A stretch of 56,099 nt of DNA, from positions 1 through 56,099 of the forward strand of contig NZ_LZIL01000049.1 in NCBI RefSeq assembly GCF_001667075.1, read 5' to 3'. The notes beneath the pieces were generated by a model. It was not told the DNA's origin. It ran no database searches and saw only the letters and a list, made by a program, of their open reading frames with translations. Source of the DNA: Mycobacterium sp. 852014-52450_SCH5900713. Its GTDB lineage: Bacteria > Actinomycetota > Actinomycetes > Mycobacteriales > Mycobacteriaceae. The translations under genes were made by a program, and so were the position numbers. Of the stretch, positions 35,970 through 43,636 are shown piece after piece. Position 1 is the stretch's first letter. Each line of letters starts with the position of its first letter.

Positions 35970-37142
35970 ATGGAACTTCTCAGGGACGTCCGAGTCCTCG
36001 AGGTGTCACTCTTCTCCGCGGATGCACTCGGCGGGCATCTGGCTGATCTCGGCGCAGAAGTGATCAAGGTGGAGCCGCCCGGCGGCGGTGGCTTCCGCGG
36101 TTCGGCGGTTTCCGGCGGCGAGCTGCAGGACTCTCACTGGAATCGCGGCAAGAAGAGTGTGGCGATAAACCTGAAAACGACTGAGGGCCAAGATGCGTTT
36201 CGCCGCCTGGCCGCGACATCCGCGGTGGTGATCGACGGTCTGCGTTACGGCACGGCGGAGCGGCTCGGTTTCAGCTACGACGACGTCGTTGCAGTCAACC
36301 CGACAGTCGTCTACTGCGTGCTCAATGGCATGGGCAGCTATGGGCCGTACACCCGATTGGCCACACACGGGCTGTCGTTCGACTGTTTCGCCGGCTTGAG
36401 TCCGCCGATCATAGATGCGGATGGAACACCGCGCCTTTCGGGGGCGGCCACAGGGACCACAGGTGTTCTTGCGGGACCGCTGTACGCAGCGATGGGCGTA
36501 CTCGCCGCGCTGCACGCCGCCGGGCGCGACGGCAAGCCGCAGCACGTCGAAGTAGCGCAGGTCGATGCGGCGATTAACTGGAACTTCCAGCACCTCACCG
36601 CGTTGGCGAACGGTCAACCGACCTACGGTGAGGGAATCCGCGCATCGCTTCGCTACCAGTACTACGAAACCAGCGACGGCAACTACGTGGTGTTCAACGC
36701 CTTGGAGGACAAGTTCTGGCTGAGATTCTGCGAATCACTCGACAGGATGGATCTCTACGAACCCGGGCGCCAGAAGCCGGGGCAGGATCTCGAGGCAGAG
36801 GCACGGCTGCGCGAGGTGCTGACGGCAATATTCAAGGAACGCACACGCAAGGAATGGATTGACTTCTTCATTGCGACCGATATCGCAGGAGCCCCGGCAT
36901 TCTTGGGCGCAGACCTGTTCGACGACGACCACTCTAAAGCTCGTCGACTCGTCTACGAGCAGGCTCAGGCGGACGGGACTTCGCAGCGATTGATGGGAAC
37001 ATGCATCAAGACCAAACCCGACGAGGGATTTGCACCGCCGGCAGCGCCGCACGTTGGGCAGCATACGGAAGAGTTACTCCGCGCCCTGGCAGGCTACGAC
37101 GAGGCCGGAATGGAGCGCCTCCGTTCGACCGGCGCAATCTGA
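35970..37142 (+). CDS. class III (CaiB/BaiF) CoA-transferase, single domain
   Basis: 390 residues, the normal size for the family. It begins LLRDVRVLEVSLFSADALGG, has LADLGAEVIKVEPPGGGGF and VAINLKTTEGQ, and near 190-205 has HVEVAQVDAAINW in the region of the catalytic acid. It should move CoA onto a carboxylic acid, presumably the product of the aldehyde dehydrogenase just upstream (17-base gap, with GGGAAAGG as ribosome-binding site). It is the last gene of the plus-strand group and the last before the tRNA copy at 37383. Confidence 0.9.
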   Translation: MELLRDVRVLEVSLFSADALGGHLADLGAEVIKVEPPGGGGFRGSAVSGGELQDSHWNRGKKSVAINLKTTEGQDAFRRLAATSAVVIDGLRYGTAERLGFSYDDVVAVNPTVVYCVLNGMGSYGPYTRLATHGLSFDCFAGLSPPIIDADGTPRLSGAATGTTGVLAGPLYAAMGVLAALHAAGRDGKPQHVEVAQVDAAINWNFQHLTALANGQPTYGEGIRASLRYQYYETSDGNYVVFNALEDKFWLRFCESLDRMDLYEPGRQKPGQDLEAEARLREVLTAIFKERTRKEWIDFFIATDIAGAPAFLGADLFDDDHSKARRLVYEQAQADGTSQRLMGTCIKTKPDEGFAPPAAPHVGQHTEELLRALAGYDEAGMERLRSTGAI

Positions 37143-37153
37143 ACACCGGCGCA

Positions 37154-37171
37154 TGCCCCACTCAAGGGGCA
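37154..37171 (+). terminator. hairpin after the CoA-transferase
   Basis: TGCCCC-ACTCAA-GGGGCA forms a 6-bp stem starting 12 bases after the stop and is followed by an A/T run. It is a likely terminator for the plus-strand island operon. Confidence 0.45.
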
Positions 37172-37332
37172 AATATGAGGAGCGCGCCGTCTCATCGGCC
37201 GATCGCTAGCTAACAGACCTGCGCGCATCTTCACCCAGGCGTCACCCCGGCGACCGGGGGCGTTTTGCAGCCGTACTGGACCCGTACCGCGCCCGTACCG
37301 GCAACGGCAGATATTACTGTCTGGCAGGGGAT

Positions 37333-37392
37333 ATGGCGCGAATCAGGCAATCGTTCGGCCTGGTCGCAAGAGGGCTGTCTAGGGACTCATAA
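37333..37392 (+). pseudogene. possible integrase N-terminal remnant
   Basis: ATG 37333, preceded by CAGGGGAT, opens MARIRQSFGLVARGLSRDS and stops at 37390 inside the tRNA-derived repeat. Mycobacterial tyrosine integrases often begin with a similar basic R-x-SFG-x-V-R stretch, and the int gene normally abuts attP. The gene would therefore have been cut at the crossover. The similarity is short and could be coincidence. Confidence 0.3.
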
Positions 37393-37428
37393 TCCGTTGG
37401 TCGCGGGTTCGAGCCCCGCCCGCCCCAC
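37383..37428 (+). repeat. tRNA(CAU) 3'-half copy 1 (att-like)
   Basis: 45 of 46 bases match 22295-22340 of the intact tRNA, from the 3' side of the anticodon stem through the acceptor. The one change, C for T at 37420, would turn the G-T acceptor pair into G-C. No CCA follows, and no 5' tRNA half precedes it. Confidence 0.9.
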
Positions 37429-37494
37429 AAAGTAAGGCATGGTCAGAGGTGTACAGCCACGCGGGGCCGCCGGCTAGCGGTGTTCACCCCGGCG

Positions 37495-37518
37495 CCTAGC
37501 GGCCTAGCGGCCTGGCGG
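37495..37518. repeat. three tandem 8-bp units
   Basis: CCTAGCGG occurs twice, followed by CCTGGCGG. It lies just downstream of the truncated GMC oxidase frame. Significance is unknown. Confidence 0.5.
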
Positions 37519-37534
37519 TCGCGGCGATGATGCG

Positions 37535-37720
37535 CTAGCTAACTTGGGCGAAATTGTGGGTCTGCCACGCCGAGGCGGGTAGGTCGGCGGGCTCGTAGCG
37601 GCGGCCTCGTTCGAGGACACCGACGCGAAACCCCTTCTCCGACAGCCGCTGCGCGGAGACGCTGCCCCCGAACCCGGATCCGATGACCGGCAAGTCGAAG
37701 GCGACCGGCTCTGCGGTCAC
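37535..37720 (-). pseudogene. truncated GMC (cholesterol-oxidase-like) oxidoreductase
   Basis: Only 61 residues remain. They form the FAD-binding N terminus: DLPVIGSGFGGSVSAQRLSE is the Rossmann glycine motif, followed by GFRVGVLERGRRYEPADLP, as in ChoD-type GMC oxidases that are normally over 500 residues. The frame then reaches a TAG at 37535, 107 bases from the tRNA-derived repeat. The start overlaps the end of the upstream MDR gene by 4 bases, as in an intact operon, so the gene was once functional and its 3' part was lost at the island junction. Confidence 0.8.
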
Positions 37721-38736
37721 GACGGCGGTTCTTCGCTAATGACGGACACGACGACCTTGCCCTTGGCGCGTCCGCTCTCGACGTAGGACAGCCCCTCCAA
37801 CGTGTCGGCGAACGGAAACACCCGGTCGATAACGGGGCGGATCACCCCGGCATCGACGAGGGCACCCAATTGGCGCAACTGTTGGCCGTTGGCGGTCATG
37901 AACAGGAACGAGTAAGTCACCGAACGTCGTTTGGCCTTGCGCCGGATGGAGAAGCTCAGGGCGCGCATCGCCTGCACCAGAATCCAGTTGGCGCCGAATT
38001 CACGGGCGAACACGGGGTCGGGTGGGCCGGCGACCGAGATGACCGTGCCGCCGGGTTTGAGCACCTCCAGCGACTTCTGCAGTGTCTGTCCGCCCTGAGT
38101 GTCCAGAACGACGTCATAACCGGACAATTCGGCGGCGAAGTCCTGGGTCTTGTAGTCGATGACGACGTCGGCACCCAGGTCCTTGACCCAGCCGGCATTT
38201 ACGGCGCTGGTCGTGGTGGCGACGGTCGCGCCGAGATGTTTGGCCAACTGGATGGCGATGCTGCCCAGTCCGCCGGAACCCGCGTGGATCAGGACCTTCT
38301 GACCGGGTTGAACGTGGGCCTTCTCGACCAGCGCCTGCCATGCGGTGAGCGCGACCAGTGGCAGGGAGGCGGCTTCGGCCATGTCGAGTCGCTCGGGCTT
38401 GGGGGCGACGTCGCTCTCATCGATGGCGATGTGTTCGGCGAAGGCGCCGATGCGGTCCTGCCGGGGTTTGGAGTACACCTCGTCGCCGGGCGCGAATCCG
38501 CGCACCCGCGGACCGGTCTCAACGACGACGCCGGCCAGGTCGTTGCCCAGCACGATCGGAAGCTTGTAGCGCAGTAGCGGTTTGAGTTCGCCGTTGCGGA
38601 TCTTCAGATCCAGTGGGTTGATGCTGGCGGCGTGGATCCGCACCAAGACGTCGTCGTGGCCCAGGGCGGGCTGGGTTCGTTCGACGGCGTCGACGTTGTC
38701 GGTCTTGCCGTAACGGGTCAGCGTGAACGCCTTCAT
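37717..38736 (-). CDS. zinc-free MDR quinone-oxidoreductase-like enzyme
   Basis: 339 residues. It has the MDR fold without zinc ligands: ASINPLDLKIRNGELK, GNDLAGVVVETGPRVRGFAPGDEVY, and Rossmann HAGSGGLGSIAIQLAKHLGA at about 150-169. Such enzymes use NADPH to reduce quinones or enones. It is translationally coupled on both sides (4-base overlaps with the hydrolase upstream and the GMC fragment downstream). Reduction of an unsaturated ketone in the operon's pathway is plausible; the substrate is not known. Confidence 0.88.
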   Translation of the reverse strand: MKAFTLTRYGKTDNVDAVERTQPALGHDDVLVRIHAASINPLDLKIRNGELKPLLRYKLPIVLGNDLAGVVVETGPRVRGFAPGDEVYSKPRQDRIGAFAEHIAIDESDVAPKPERLDMAEAASLPLVALTAWQALVEKAHVQPGQKVLIHAGSGGLGSIAIQLAKHLGATVATTTSAVNAGWVKDLGADVVIDYKTQDFAAELSGYDVVLDTQGGQTLQKSLEVLKPGGTVISVAGPPDPVFAREFGANWILVQAMRALSFSIRRKAKRRSVTYSFLFMTANGQQLRQLGALVDAGVIRPVIDRVFPFADTLEGLSYVESGRAKGKVVVSVISEEPPS

Positions 38737-39710
38737 CGTGTCGCTTCCTGATCAGCCAGCGGGAGCCGCCCGCCCGGTCCGTCGGCGTGGTCGGCGCTCA
38801 CGACGGTGCCCCGCCGCAGGTGGCGGTTAAGGAACTCGATCTGATCGCCGACCAGTTGCTCGAAGGGTTCGCCTAGGTAGAACTCGAAGTGCCCGGCGTC
38901 GTAGTGCTTGATCTCCCCGCGCGGCGCGGTCCAGGCATAGCGCTCGGTCTGCTCGGGCGGGGTGACAGTGTCGGTGTCGCTGATGCAGAACAGGATCGGG
39001 TAGGCGATCTCCTTGGCCGACAGTCCGGGCCGATAGGTCGTGATCGTCGGGGCGACGCGGGCGGCCACCTCGTTGCGGAACGTCGTGTCCGCCGGCAGAA
39101 GGGCCCGATAGCCGGGCAATGCGTCCGGGGCGTTCATCAGGGCCAGCGAGCCGGGCGGGCCGGCCAGCGGGATCATCGCCGGGGCCTTCCCGCGCAGGAT
39201 GGAGACGTAGTCCCTGGCCACCGAGGGCAGCACCTTCAGGGATGCCAGCGGCCCTAGTGCCAGCGCGGAGGTCAACCCATCGGTGAACGGGCATTGCGCC
39301 ACCGCCGCGGTGAGTTCGGGATGCCGTGACGCAACGGTGATGGCGTGCCCACCGCCGAACGAGCTGCCCCACACCGCGATTCGCGTGCGGTCGACTTCGC
39401 GACGGCCTTTGACAAAGGCGATGGCGGCATCCCAGTCCGCCAGTTGGCGTTTGATCGACAACAACTGGCGGGGCTGGCCGGTGCTGTCACCGAAGTGCCG
39501 GTAGGTGAATGCCAGCGCCGCGATCCCGGCCTGGGCGAAGCGTTCGGCGAAGGCGTCCAGGCGCATCTCGCGGGTACCGCCCAGGCCGTGGCCCAGGATC
39601 ACCACCGGCGGGGCGGTCACCCCGGTTGGCAGGTAGAGCCAGGCGGCGCAGGTGTCGTCACCAGAGGTGAAGGACACGTCGTGGCGGGTGAACGACTGCG
39701 TGGCACTCAC
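38733..39710 (-). CDS. alpha/beta hydrolase (dienelactone-hydrolase/esterase-like)
   Basis: 325 residues. The triad appears complete: nucleophile Ser117 in GSSFGG, acid in CISDTDTVTPP near residue 248, and His in DAGHFEFY near 274; the oxyanion motif LGHGLGG is at 39-45. The order and the large cap region fit the dienelactone-hydrolase/alpha-beta-peptidase group. It overlaps both neighbours by 4 bases in the segment II operon, between a crotonase and an MDR reductase. It probably hydrolyses an ester, lactone or thioester intermediate. Confidence 0.87.
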   Translation of the reverse strand: MSATQSFTRHDVSFTSGDDTCAAWLYLPTGVTAPPVVILGHGLGGTREMRLDAFAERFAQAGIAALAFTYRHFGDSTGQPRQLLSIKRQLADWDAAIAFVKGRREVDRTRIAVWGSSFGGGHAITVASRHPELTAAVAQCPFTDGLTSALALGPLASLKVLPSVARDYVSILRGKAPAMIPLAGPPGSLALMNAPDALPGYRALLPADTTFRNEVAARVAPTITTYRPGLSAKEIAYPILFCISDTDTVTPPEQTERYAWTAPRGEIKHYDAGHFEFYLGEPFEQLVGDQIEFLNRHLRRGTVVSADHADGPGGRLPLADQEATR

Positions 39711-40681
39711 TTGACCATCACCTCCGCGCCGAGAGCGGGCACTGTGCCGGCTTCCAGGGCGCGGTCGTAGGTGTCGCCGTGATAAAGCGGCAACTCGCCG
39801 ACCGAGTCGATGTCGTCGAGGTACTGCAGCATCAGCTGCTGGCCCCGCGGGGACTGGTCGGTGCCCAGGAACTCGGTGCGCTCCACGTGCAGGCCTTCGG
39901 TCAGCGACATCGATCCGCCGAAGTAGACCGAGCGTTTGATCGCCTCGACCGACCCCTTGGTTCGCTTGCCGAAGTACTCGGCCACCTCGACCGCCCGCTC
40001 CACAACCTGGTCGGTGGGCACCACGTCGTCGACCGCGCCGTTGGCCAGTGCCTGGGAGGGGGTGAACGGCTTGCCCTCCAGAATCGCGACCAGCGACTTG
40101 TGGGTGCCGATCAGCCTTGTTAGGCGCTGGCTGCCGCCGCCGCCGGGCATGATGCCTAACAGCACCTCGGGCTGACCGATGAAGAAGCTCGCGTCGTCGG
40201 CCATGATCCGCAGATCACACGCCCAGGCGAACTCCGCACCCAGTCCCAGCGCTGATCCGTTGAGGGCGGCGACGAAGATGACGCCGCTGGCGTTCATCCG
40301 CAGGAATGTGTTGTGCAGGCGGTCCAGTTGGGCGACGCCGCGTAGCGGGGTCTTCTGTACAACCGGGTCCAGCGCCCGGGCCCGGTCGATGCCACGGGCC
40401 AGCCGCAGCGCGGCCGAGGCGGCACGGCGGTTCAACTCCGGCACTGCCACGCCTTCGGCCTGCAGCCACCGCACGTCGGCGTGGCTGACGAACCGCCCCT
40501 CGCGGGCGCCGGTGAACACCACCGCGTGAACGTTCGGGTCGCGGTCGACGCGGCTCACCAGCGCGTCGAGCTCGTTGGCGATGTCCAGGCCGAACAGGCT
40601 GTGCGGGCCGCCATCCACTCGCACGATCAGAATGGCTCCGCGGTCCTCGATCTCGAGGTAGCTCTTGTGTTGCTGGGTCAT
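39707..40681 (-). CDS. enoyl-CoA hydratase/isomerase (crotonase family)
   Basis: 324 residues, slightly longer than the usual 260-290 because of an extended region at about 80-125. Both hydratase glutamates are in place: Glu150 in GLGAEFAW and Glu172 in GQPEVLLGIMPGGGGSQRL. It should add water across a 2-enoyl-CoA, a beta-oxidation step, though isomerase or C-C-cleaving activities occur in the family. The first oxyanion motif (usually AF-x-A-G-x-D) appears as RFVSHADV, an atypical version. Overlaps the downstream hydrolase gene by 4 bases. Confidence 0.88.
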   Translation of the reverse strand: MTQQHKSYLEIEDRGAILIVRVDGGPHSLFGLDIANELDALVSRVDRDPNVHAVVFTGAREGRFVSHADVRWLQAEGVAVPELNRRAASAALRLARGIDRARALDPVVQKTPLRGVAQLDRLHNTFLRMNASGVIFVAALNGSALGLGAEFAWACDLRIMADDASFFIGQPEVLLGIMPGGGGSQRLTRLIGTHKSLVAILEGKPFTPSQALANGAVDDVVPTDQVVERAVEVAEYFGKRTKGSVEAIKRSVYFGGSMSLTEGLHVERTEFLGTDQSPRGQQLMLQYLDDIDSVGELPLYHGDTYDRALEAGTVPALGAEVMVK

Positions 40682-40732
40682 GTCTTCTTCCGTTGTGATT
40701 TCGCCGGGAGGTGATATTGCCGTTGATGCAGA

Positions 40733-41599
40733 TCACGCATCAATGAATTGAATTGCAGTAGAAGCGAACTCGTGGTGGTACTGGAAGATCGCGCCGTGCC
40801 CAGAGTTGGGATAGATGACGAGTTTCGAGTCAGCGATCCGAAGATGCATGTCTTCGGAGAGAGCCGTGGGGACCATGCGATCGTTGTCGCCGTTCGCGAT
40901 CAACGTCGGATGGGTGATCACAGACAGGTCTGCGGGTGTCGAGCGCCCCCACCGCTTGATCGCTTTGAGTTGGGTTCGGAAAGCCTTCACCGTGATCGGC
41001 GCGTCCCGATCCTCGGTGCGTTCTTCTAGGCGCTCCACGAACGCGCGTGCGGCGCGTCTGCCGATGTCGTCGCGGTTGAAGAACAGAAACTCCTTGGGGT
41101 CCTTTCGGGCAAGGGCGGCACGCAGCGTGTCGTAGTAGGTGGTACCGGCAACCTTGTCAATGCTCTTTCCGCCTGCGGGTCCGGTTCCGGTGAGGATCAG
41201 CTTGCGGACGAGTTCAGGATGTTTGAGCACCAGCGCTTGGGCGACCATTCCGCCGAGGGAGAAGGAGAGGATGTCGACGGTGTTGAAACCGAGTGCGGTG
41301 ATGAAGGTATAGGCGTCGTCGGCCATCGACTCGACGGTGTCGGGGACGGTGCCGGTGGAGGCTCCTACGCCGCGGTTGTCGAAAGCGATGACGTGGTGGT
41401 GCTGAGCGATCGGATCGATGATCCGGGGATCCCAGTTGTCCAGCGTGGCGGCGAGATGGACAAAGAAGATGACCGGAACCCCGCCCGTCGGCCCAAGTTC
41501 GCGGTAGGCGTAGGTGACACCCGCTGCGGTGACTGTGCGCGATGGCGCATGCGTGTACGACGTGATCGTGTCGCTGCGCTGATTTTGATCCGCGTTCAT
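40733..41599 (-). CDS. alpha/beta hydrolase, paralogue A
   Basis: 288 residues. Ser114 in SFSLGG, Asp in NGDNDRMVP and His in NSGHGAIF form the likely triad. The usual His-Gly oxyanion motif is replaced by VHLAATLDNWDP. It is clearly related to the upstream gene (shared IAFDNRGVGA, IYPNSGHG), so the two are a tandem duplication. It overlaps that gene by 4 bases. Haloperoxidase-like or C-C/ester hydrolase activity is possible; the substrate is unknown. Confidence 0.87.
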   Translation of the reverse strand: MNADQNQRSDTITSYTHAPSRTVTAAGVTYAYRELGPTGGVPVIFFVHLAATLDNWDPRIIDPIAQHHHVIAFDNRGVGASTGTVPDTVESMADDAYTFITALGFNTVDILSFSLGGMVAQALVLKHPELVRKLILTGTGPAGGKSIDKVAGTTYYDTLRAALARKDPKEFLFFNRDDIGRRAARAFVERLEERTEDRDAPITVKAFRTQLKAIKRWGRSTPADLSVITHPTLIANGDNDRMVPTALSEDMHLRIADSKLVIYPNSGHGAIFQYHHEFASTAIQFIDA

Positions 41600-42462
41600 G
41601 ATGTTCTCCTGTTGGTCTCGGAAGCGCTTTCCTCGGCGAGGAATCGCAGGGCGTCGGGTACGAAGGTCCGGTGGTGCTGGAACACTCCGCCGTGTCCCGA
41701 GTTGGGGTAGATCTTCAGTTGGGCGTTCGGCAGTCGGCGTGCCATGTCGGCTGAGTGGCTGCTGTCGACCATGAGGTCGTGGTCGCCGTTGGCCACTAAG
41801 ACGGGCTGGGTGATGAGCGACAGGTCGTCGGGTTCGCTTTGTCCGGCGTGTCGGATGGCTTTGAGCTGAGCGATGCGGGCCTGCATCGAGATTCGTTTGT
41901 CACGGTTTTGGGTGCGTTCCTTGAGGCGGATGAGATAGTCCGACGCGGCCCGTTTGCCCTCGGCGGTGCGGGGAAAGAACAGGAAATTTCTAGGATCGCT
42001 GAACGTGAGTGCCGCTTTGAGGTAGGCGATCCCGACGATGGTTGCCATTTTGTCGATGCCGCCGCCGCCGCGTGGGCCGGTGCCGGCGAGGATCATGCGC
42101 CGCACAAGGTATGGTGCCTGTAGGGCGATCATCTGCGCGACGCCGCCGCCGAGCGAAAAGCCCAATAGATCAACGTGTTTGAGTCCCAACGCGCGGATGA
42201 AGGCGATGGCGTCGGTGCCCATCTGCTCGACCGTGGGTGGCACCGAGGAGCCCGTCGCGCCGACACCGCGATTGTCGAAGGCGATCACGCGATGGTGCGC
42301 GGCGATACCGTCGATGATCCGCGGGTCCCAGTCAGCGAGAACCGCGGTGAGGTGATGGAGGAACACCACAGGAACGGCTGACCCGGTGCCGAGTTCGCGA
42401 TACGCGAACTCGACGCCGCCGACGTCGATCTTGCGAGTCGGTGTGTCTATCCACGAAGCCAT
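41596..42462 (-). CDS. alpha/beta hydrolase, paralogue B
   Basis: 288 residues from ATG 42462, which follows AAAGG at about 8 bases and gives the same length as paralogue A; the frame is open to a GTG at 42522 that overlaps the SDR stop. Ser103 in GFSLGG, Asp in NGDHDLMVD and His in NSGHGGVF make up the triad. The oxyanion region reads LHHLTAVLADWDP instead of HG. It is a duplicate of the next gene and lies second in the segment II operon behind the SDR. Confidence 0.86.
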   Translation of the reverse strand: MASWIDTPTRKIDVGGVEFAYRELGTGSAVPVVFLHHLTAVLADWDPRIIDGIAAHHRVIAFDNRGVGATGSSVPPTVEQMGTDAIAFIRALGLKHVDLLGFSLGGGVAQMIALQAPYLVRRMILAGTGPRGGGGIDKMATIVGIAYLKAALTFSDPRNFLFFPRTAEGKRAASDYLIRLKERTQNRDKRISMQARIAQLKAIRHAGQSEPDDLSLITQPVLVANGDHDLMVDSSHSADMARRLPNAQLKIYPNSGHGGVFQHHRTFVPDALRFLAEESASETNRRTS

Positions 42463-42518
42463 TTCGTGCCTTTCGATGTGGTCGTATGTCCACGCGGGGA
42501 CATTGGGATTGTTGGTTC

Positions 42519-43373
42519 TCACTGTGCGATGTGGGTCCGCGCGTCGAGTTTGGACAGCGCGGAAAGGGTTCGCCGGTCACGGGCCAGATGCGAATCCATT
42601 GCAGGCGCGAGGAGTCCTCGCAGCGCCGAAAGGGGCTTCCATCTGGATGGCTCCACCACGCGCGGTGACCGATGAGCGAGGCCGTCGGCGAGTGCTGTTG
42701 CAGCGTAGTCGGGTTGAAGGCGTTTCAACAGGGGCCGGGGCAAGGTCGCGAGCAGATCGTCGACAGCGGGGTCGGCGTCGACGCCTTGCCTGATCATGTT
42801 GGTTTCGATCAGTGAGAAGTAGGCGATCGTGGTCGAGACGCCGTGCGCGGCAAGTTCTACGCGTAACCCGCGGCCGAGCTGCTCAACCGCTGCTTTGCTC
42901 ATGGCATAAGGAATCGTGCCCATGCCGTTGAGAAACGCGAAAACCGAACTGATGAGGACGAATTGGCCGCGGTGAGCGATGACCTGATCCATGGCGGCTT
43001 GGATGGTGTTCACGACGCCGGTGACGTTGATTGCGAGCACGGAGTCGATCGATGACTTCGGCGTGGTCCGCAAAGTGGCGGCACGAGAGAGAATGCCGGC
43101 GTTGGCGATCGCGATGTCAACCCGTCCGAAACGGTCAACGACTTCGGCAACGGCGAGGTCGAGTCCGTCGCGGTTATACACGTCGGCGACTGAGCCGAAG
43201 GCCGAGTGTGAGGACATGTGCGCAGCAATTTGTGGTGTCTGCGGGTCGACGTCCACCAGGGCGACCTTCGCGCCGCGGCCGATAAGTTCGCGCGCGGTAG
43301 CGCTGCCGATTCCGCCGGTTCCGCCGGTGATGAGCACGACCTTGTCGCGAATGTCGTAGGACAGACGTGTCAT
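42519..43373 (-). CDS. short-chain dehydrogenase/reductase
   Basis: 284 residues from ATG 43373. Classical SDR signature: cofactor loop GGTGGIG at 17-23, NAG at 91-93, catalytic Ser143 in LISSVFAF, and Tyr156-x-x-x-Lys160 in YAMSK. Asp41 after strand 2 (LVDVDP) suggests NAD rather than NADP. The C-terminal 60 residues are longer than usual. It is the first gene of the segment II operon and lies opposite a TetR gene across a strong dyad operator. It probably oxidises or reduces a hydroxyl/keto group in the same pathway as the hydrolases. Confidence 0.9.
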   Translation of the reverse strand: MTRLSYDIRDKVVLITGGTGGIGSATARELIGRGAKVALVDVDPQTPQIAAHMSSHSAFGSVADVYNRDGLDLAVAEVVDRFGRVDIAIANAGILSRAATLRTTPKSSIDSVLAINVTGVVNTIQAAMDQVIAHRGQFVLISSVFAFLNGMGTIPYAMSKAAVEQLGRGLRVELAAHGVSTTIAYFSLIETNMIRQGVDADPAVDDLLATLPRPLLKRLQPDYAATALADGLAHRSPRVVEPSRWKPLSALRGLLAPAMDSHLARDRRTLSALSKLDARTHIAQ

Positions 43374-43547
43374 CGAATATCCCGACTCCACGTCGGGCAA
43401 CGCCGCCCACGGCGAGCGCCGCGCGGGTTCCCCGGGATGGCGAGGGCCGCTCGCACCGCGGCCTTCATGATCGGGCTCGGTGACACAAGGCCGCAGGCCA
43501 CCTGCCGTGGTTCATTCAGAGGAGCCATGGGTCTTCCTCGGTGTAGA

Positions 43548-43591
43548 CCGATTGGCTGACGATCATAATATTATGACTGTAAGGTAATCGG
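43548..43591. promoter_or_regulatory. nested dyad operator between SDR operon and TetR
   Basis: A perfect core palindrome CATAATATTATG (43564-43575, 14 bp with the flanking T and A) is centred on exactly the same point, 43569.5, as an outer pair CCGATT (43548-43553) and AATCGG (43586-43591). Of 22 half-site positions, 17 are symmetric. It lies in the 263-base gap between the divergent SDR and TetR genes, so it is very likely the TetR operator, perhaps binding two dimers. Confidence 0.75.
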
Positions 43592-43636
43592 CTATGATGC
43601 GCAAGGGCGACTTGGAGCCGAACGGAGGACGCGACT

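Larger units (their letters stand above)
22295..37428. mobile_element. putative genomic island segment I at tRNA(CAU)
   Basis: Bounded by the tRNA 3' half (22295-22340) and a 46-bp copy at 37383-37428 with 45 of 46 identical. The identity starts in the anticodon stem-loop and ends at the acceptor, the usual crossover zone of tyrosine integrases that use tRNA genes. The contents are catabolic: three P450s, ferredoxin, dehydrogenases, CoA-transferases and TetR regulators. No complete integrase, excisionase or transfer gene is present, so the element is probably an immobilised remnant, or was mobilised in trans. Confidence 0.65.
37143..37534. other. junction between island segments I and II
   Basis: No intact gene is present. 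The stretch contains the hairpin at 37154, a possible integrase remnant at 37333, the tRNA copy at 37383 and an 8-bp tandem repeat at 37495. An 11-bp direct repeat CGCTAGCTAAC occurs at 37204-37214 and 37533-37543, bracketing these elements. Confidence 0.55.
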
